A stretch of 64,000 nt of DNA from Asaia bogorensis NBRC 16594 (lineage in GTDB: Bacteria; Pseudomonadota; Alphaproteobacteria; Acetobacterales; Acetobacteraceae): NCBI RefSeq assembly GCF_001547995.1, contig NZ_AP014690.1, positions 1,981,001-2,045,000 of the forward strand. Reading direction: 5' to 3'. Positions 60,989-64,000 of this stretch are shown here, in pieces. The notes under the pieces were generated by a model. The model searched no databases. It was not told the DNA's origin and saw only the letters and a program-made list of their open reading frames with translations. Position numbers and translations under genes: made by a program. How positions within the stretch are numbered: the first letter of the stretch is position 1; the number at the start of each line of letters is the position of its first letter.

Positions 60989-62482
60989 ATGTGGCGGCGG
61001 GTTCTCTACGCGTGCTTGGGCATTTTCATGCCCATCATTGCCTCAACCCAGAACGCCCTCCTTTCGGGCAATCTCGGGAGCGCAGCCGGTGAAGCCGGAC
61101 TGACCACAGCCGAGGCGGAATGGCTGATCGCCGCGTTTGTCGGGGCGGCGGCCTTTGCCAATCTGGTGGTGATCAAGGGGCGCCAGCAATTCGGCATAAT
61201 GTTCTTTCTCATCACCCTGCTCGGGGTGAATGTGGCAACCGGGCTGCTGCTGATCGCCGCCCCGTGTTTCGCAACCCTGATCATCAACCGTGCCAGCAAC
61301 GGGCTTATGGTATCGACCAGCGTTGCGGGGGGCGTTTATTACCTGATCCAGGCGCTCCCCAAATCGCATCGTGTCATGGCCATCGCCATTGCCATCACCT
61401 CCCTACAGATCGCCGTCCCGCTGGCGGCCCTTATTCCCGTCGAAACGCTGACCCGCTCGGGCAATCATGGCTTTGCGTGCCTCGGCACAGCCTTCGCTGC
61501 CCTGCAACTCGCCTTCGTTCTGCTGCTGCCCCTGCCGAAAACCAATATGGGCCGCGTTTTCGAGAAAATGGACGGCATGTCAGCCCTGCTCCTGTGCGGC
61601 ATGTCGATCTGCCTTGCCTCGTTCCTGACTTTCGGGCGCACCATGTGGTGGACAGACACCCCCTGGATCGGGTGGCTGCTTGTCGGCACAATCGGTTTTG
61701 GTGCTGCGGCTCTGGCGGTTGAGCTCTGCCGCACGCGTCCGCTGCTCCAGATCGACTGGCTGAGTACCGGCACGATTTTCCGTTTTGCGCTTGTCGCCAT
61801 CATGGAACGGCTCCTGCTGTCAGAGCAGAACACCGGTGCTATCGGATTGCTCGGTCATGCGGGGCTGCTCAATGACCAATATCACACGCTTTATCTGCTG
61901 GTGATTCTGGGCATGGTGGCTGGGATGAACGTCATGGCGCTGACACTCTCGGCCCGTGCAATCCCCTATCAGTGTATCGTGGCCCTGCTCGCCATCGCCC
62001 TTGCCGCATGGCTTGATTCCGGCAGTAACGGCCTCACACGCCCTGCCGACATGTATCTTTCACAGATGCTGCTGGGCTTCGGCACCACGCTCTTCGTCGG
62101 CCCGGCCCTGCTCTATGGTGTCATTCTGGTGCTCAAATCGGACACGAGCCATTTCATCTCCACCATCTATGTCTTTGCCATCACGCAGAGTATCGGCAGC
62201 GTCACAGGGGCGGCCCTGCTGGGCAGTATCCAGTATTATTACGAACGCTATGCCCTGACCGGGTTCAGTTCACGCCTCGACGACACAGCCAGTCTCTCCC
62301 TCGCCACGGCGGGTCGAGGCCTAAGTGGTGTTTCCAGCACCCTTTCGGATCAATCCGCCATCATGGGGTATCTGAACCTGTTCGGTTTCGTGGCCGTCCT
62401 GGCGCTTTGCGCCGCCATTCTGATCGGCCTCTTCCTCATCGGGCGGCATCTCATGCAATTCACGAACAAGCGCCTCTCATGA
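60989..62482 (+). CDS. MFS drug transporter (DHA2/EmrB-like)
   Basis: 497 residues with about 14 membrane spans. No strong motif A is visible (VVIKGRQQFGIMFF in its place), but layout, N-terminal QNALLSGNLG and the partner genes place it with EmrB-type exporters. No ribosome site precedes the ATG; no alternative ATG, GTG or TTG start lies close upstream. The stop overlaps the HlyD gene by ATGA. Together with the next two genes it would form an envelope-spanning pump. Confidence 0.88.
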   Translation: MWRRVLYACLGIFMPIIASTQNALLSGNLGSAAGEAGLTTAEAEWLIAAFVGAAAFANLVVIKGRQQFGIMFFLITLLGVNVATGLLLIAAPCFATLIINRASNGLMVSTSVAGGVYYLIQALPKSHRVMAIAIAITSLQIAVPLAALIPVETLTRSGNHGFACLGTAFAALQLAFVLLLPLPKTNMGRVFEKMDGMSALLLCGMSICLASFLTFGRTMWWTDTPWIGWLLVGTIGFGAAALAVELCRTRPLLQIDWLSTGTIFRFALVAIMERLLLSEQNTGAIGLLGHAGLLNDQYHTLYLLVILGMVAGMNVMALTLSARAIPYQCIVALLAIALAAWLDSGSNGLTRPADMYLSQMLLGFGTTLFVGPALLYGVILVLKSDTSHFISTIYVFAITQSIGSVTGAALLGSIQYYYERYALTGFSSRLDDTASLSLATAGRGLSGVSSTLSDQSAIMGYLNLFGFVAVLALCAAILIGLFLIGRHLMQFTNKRLS

Positions 62483-63684
62483 CCGACACACATTCTCTCC
62501 CCCCCGACCAGAATGCACCGCCTCCCGGCAAGACAGCATCGGGAGGGGCGCCCGCAGCGCCCCCATCAGGCGCGGTCTGGCATCCCCCCCGACGCAGCAT
62601 CACCATACTGAGCGTGGTGGCCTTGCTGGCTTTCATCGCCATCGGTTGTGTGCTGGCAACCTTCGACCTAGCCCCTTTCGGGACCGAGGGTGTGAGCACG
62701 GATGATGCCTATGTGCAGGGCCATGTCACCATCGTGGCGCCTGAAGTGCCGGGTTATATCGAGGGGGTTTTCGTGACCGACTTCGCCCCGGTGCATAAGG
62801 GACAGCTTCTGGTGCAGATTGACGAAAGCACCTATCGCGCCCGCGTGGCACAATCCGAAGCCGATCTCGCAAGCAGGCAGGCGGCGTTGGACAATAACAG
62901 ACAGAACCAGGCCTCGGCCCGTGCGCGGCTCGACCAGCGTCAGGCGGCCCTGATGACGGCACAGGCCCACCTGACCCGCAGCACAGCGGATCATCGGCGA
63001 CAGGCGGCCCTCGTGGGCGATCAGAGCGTGTCGCGTGTGGAATATGATTCCGGCCTCGATGCCCTGCGTTCCGACCAGGCGGCATTGCGTCAGGCTCAGG
63101 CCGATATCCGTGCCGCACAGGCCGATGTGAAAGCGGCGGATGTGCAGGAAGAAGTTCTCAGCGCGCAGGTTCGTCAGGCGGCCGCAACCCTTGACTCGGC
63201 GCGCATCGACCTCGGTCGCACCCATATACGCGCAGCCAGTGACGGTGTGATTGGCCGCACGGGCGGCACGCATATTGGCGCCTATGTGGGCGCAGGAACG
63301 GCGCTTTTCTCTCTGGTCCCCCGTGAGCGCTGGGTGGTTGCCGAGTACAAGGAAGCCCAGACTGGCAATATCCGCATCGGTCAGGTGGCCTCTTTCACCG
63401 TGGACGGCCTGAACGGGCAGAAATTCACAGGACGGGTTTTCCGTATCGCACCCGCAACGGGCTCAGAATTTGCAGTCGTCAAACCGGATAATGCGACGGG
63501 CAATTTCGTGAAAATTCCCCAGCGTATCGGCATCTATATAGCCGTTGACCCGAACCAACCCAACGCCGATCGCCTCGCCCCGGGCATGTCGGTCGAATCC
63601 TACGTCGCCACGCCGCCTCAGTCGTCTTCCGATAGTGCCCGGTCCACGGCTGACACAGGCACAGCAGGAACCCAGGCGCCATGA
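62479..63684 (+). CDS. HlyD/EmrA-family membrane fusion protein
   Basis: 401 residues. Pro-rich N terminus, one membrane segment (about 44-65), biotinyl-lipoyl domain halves (STDDAYVQGHVTIVAPEVPGYIEGV and TGGTHIGAYVGAG), a long Ala/Gln/Arg coiled-coil hairpin (about 125-245) and a beta-barrel end. The Ser/Thr-rich tail is short. It links the MFS pump to the outer-membrane factor and overlaps both neighbours by ATGA. Confidence 0.94.
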   Translation: MTDTHSLPPDQNAPPPGKTASGGAPAAPPSGAVWHPPRRSITILSVVALLAFIAIGCVLATFDLAPFGTEGVSTDDAYVQGHVTIVAPEVPGYIEGVFVTDFAPVHKGQLLVQIDESTYRARVAQSEADLASRQAALDNNRQNQASARARLDQRQAALMTAQAHLTRSTADHRRQAALVGDQSVSRVEYDSGLDALRSDQAALRQAQADIRAAQADVKAADVQEEVLSAQVRQAAATLDSARIDLGRTHIRAASDGVIGRTGGTHIGAYVGAGTALFSLVPRERWVVAEYKEAQTGNIRIGQVASFTVDGLNGQKFTGRVFRIAPATGSEFAVVKPDNATGNFVKIPQRIGIYIAVDPNQPNADRLAPGMSVESYVATPPQSSSDSARSTADTGTAGTQAP

Positions 63685-64000
63685 AGACCGGTTTTGTCTC
63701 GCGGCGATACTATCCCGCCAAAATCCTGATCGGGCTGTGCCTTTTATCGCTCGGTGCGACGGGATGTCAGGAGAGGGATTTCAACCTGCCGAAAGGCTCG
63801 GCCGTGGTGGCACCGGCACAATGGCGGCAGGGCGACCAGGCAGCGATGCCCACGAAGCTCGACCCGCAATGGTGGGGGCAGTTCGGCGACCCTGTTCTGG
63901 TGGCTCTTGTCGCCCATGCGCTGGACAACAACCCAGATCTTGCTTTGGCGGCTGAAAATGTCATGCAGGCGCGTGCACAAATGCGCCTCGCCCTCAGTGC
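63681..64000 (+). CDS. Outer-membrane efflux factor (NodT/OprM type), partial
   Basis: The first 106 residues are in the window; the gene runs past its end. Signal peptide with a lipobox-like SLGATGC (Cys29), then FNLPKGSAVVAPAQWRQ, WWGQFGDPVLVALVAHALDN and NPDLALAAENVMQARAQMR, the typical start of NodT-family lipoproteins. ATGA overlap with the HlyD gene confirms operon membership. Confidence 0.9.
   Translation, partial: MKTGFVSRRYYPAKILIGLCLLSLGATGCQERDFNLPKGSAVVAPAQWRQGDQAAMPTKLDPQWWGQFGDPVLVALVAHALDNNPDLALAAENVMQARAQMRLALS

Overview
The window is GC-rich chromosomal DNA of an alphaproteobacterium, most likely an acetic acid bacterium (Acetobacteraceae). The basis is gene content and local order: Tim44-like gene beside secB; tsaD divergent from hemC-hemD; murJ-mutS-glnD; a glpR-glpD-glpF-glpK block; SMP-30 and royal-jelly-type propeller proteins; and a reduced cytochrome oxidase locus. 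Genus cannot be fixed from the sequence alone. I see no rRNA operon, CRISPR array, prophage or intact insertion sequence. One tRNA gene (Ser, anticodon TGA) is present.

Layout. 0-12 kb: Tim44-like/secB pair, tRNA-Ser, tsaD facing a tightly overlapped hemC-hemD-rlmJ-gpsA chain followed by a TylF-like methyltransferase; then a small membrane protein, an aquaporin-fold protein with broken NPA motifs, a nucleoside transporter, a glutathione peroxidase and a LysE exporter. 12-20 kb: murJ, mutS, glnD. 20-29 kb: a TPR/glycosyltransferase-like protein, small membrane protein, a royal-jelly-type protein, thrC, then an M16 peptidase-pmbA-Tim44-like run. 29-32.5 kb, minus strand: methyltransferase, a CtaD-like protein that has lost its oxygen-reducing centre, ctaB and a tiny CoxF-like gene. 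33-38 kb, minus strand: gshB, greB, galM, uvrB. 38-43 kb: glycerol regulon. 43-47 kb: DUF2938 protein and an overlapping lactonase/royal-jelly/YagU-like run. 47-54 kb: GNAT, zinc-ribbon membrane protein, ABC-F ATPase, 2H phosphoesterase, TetR and divergent cytochrome P450, FkbM methyltransferase. 54.7-55.4 kb is an AT-rich gene-free stretch. 55-60 kb, minus strand: amn, pepF, ABC1 kinase. 60-64 kb: small hypothetical gene and a tripartite efflux operon cut by the window end.

How genes work together. The glp block imports glycerol (GlpF), phosphorylates it (GlpK) and oxidises glycerol 3-phosphate (GlpD) under GlpR, while gpsA upstream makes glycerol 3-phosphate for lipids. hemC/hemD feed haem synthesis and ctaB converts haem B to haem O, which a bo3-type quinol oxidase would need even where cytochrome c oxidase is gone. 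The 61-64 kb MFS, HlyD and outer-membrane-factor genes overlap by ATGA junctions and form one pump. The most unusual item is the CtaD-like protein at 30.4-31.6 kb: it keeps the two low-spin haem ligands but lacks the haem a3 ligand, two of three CuB ligands and the active-site tyrosine.
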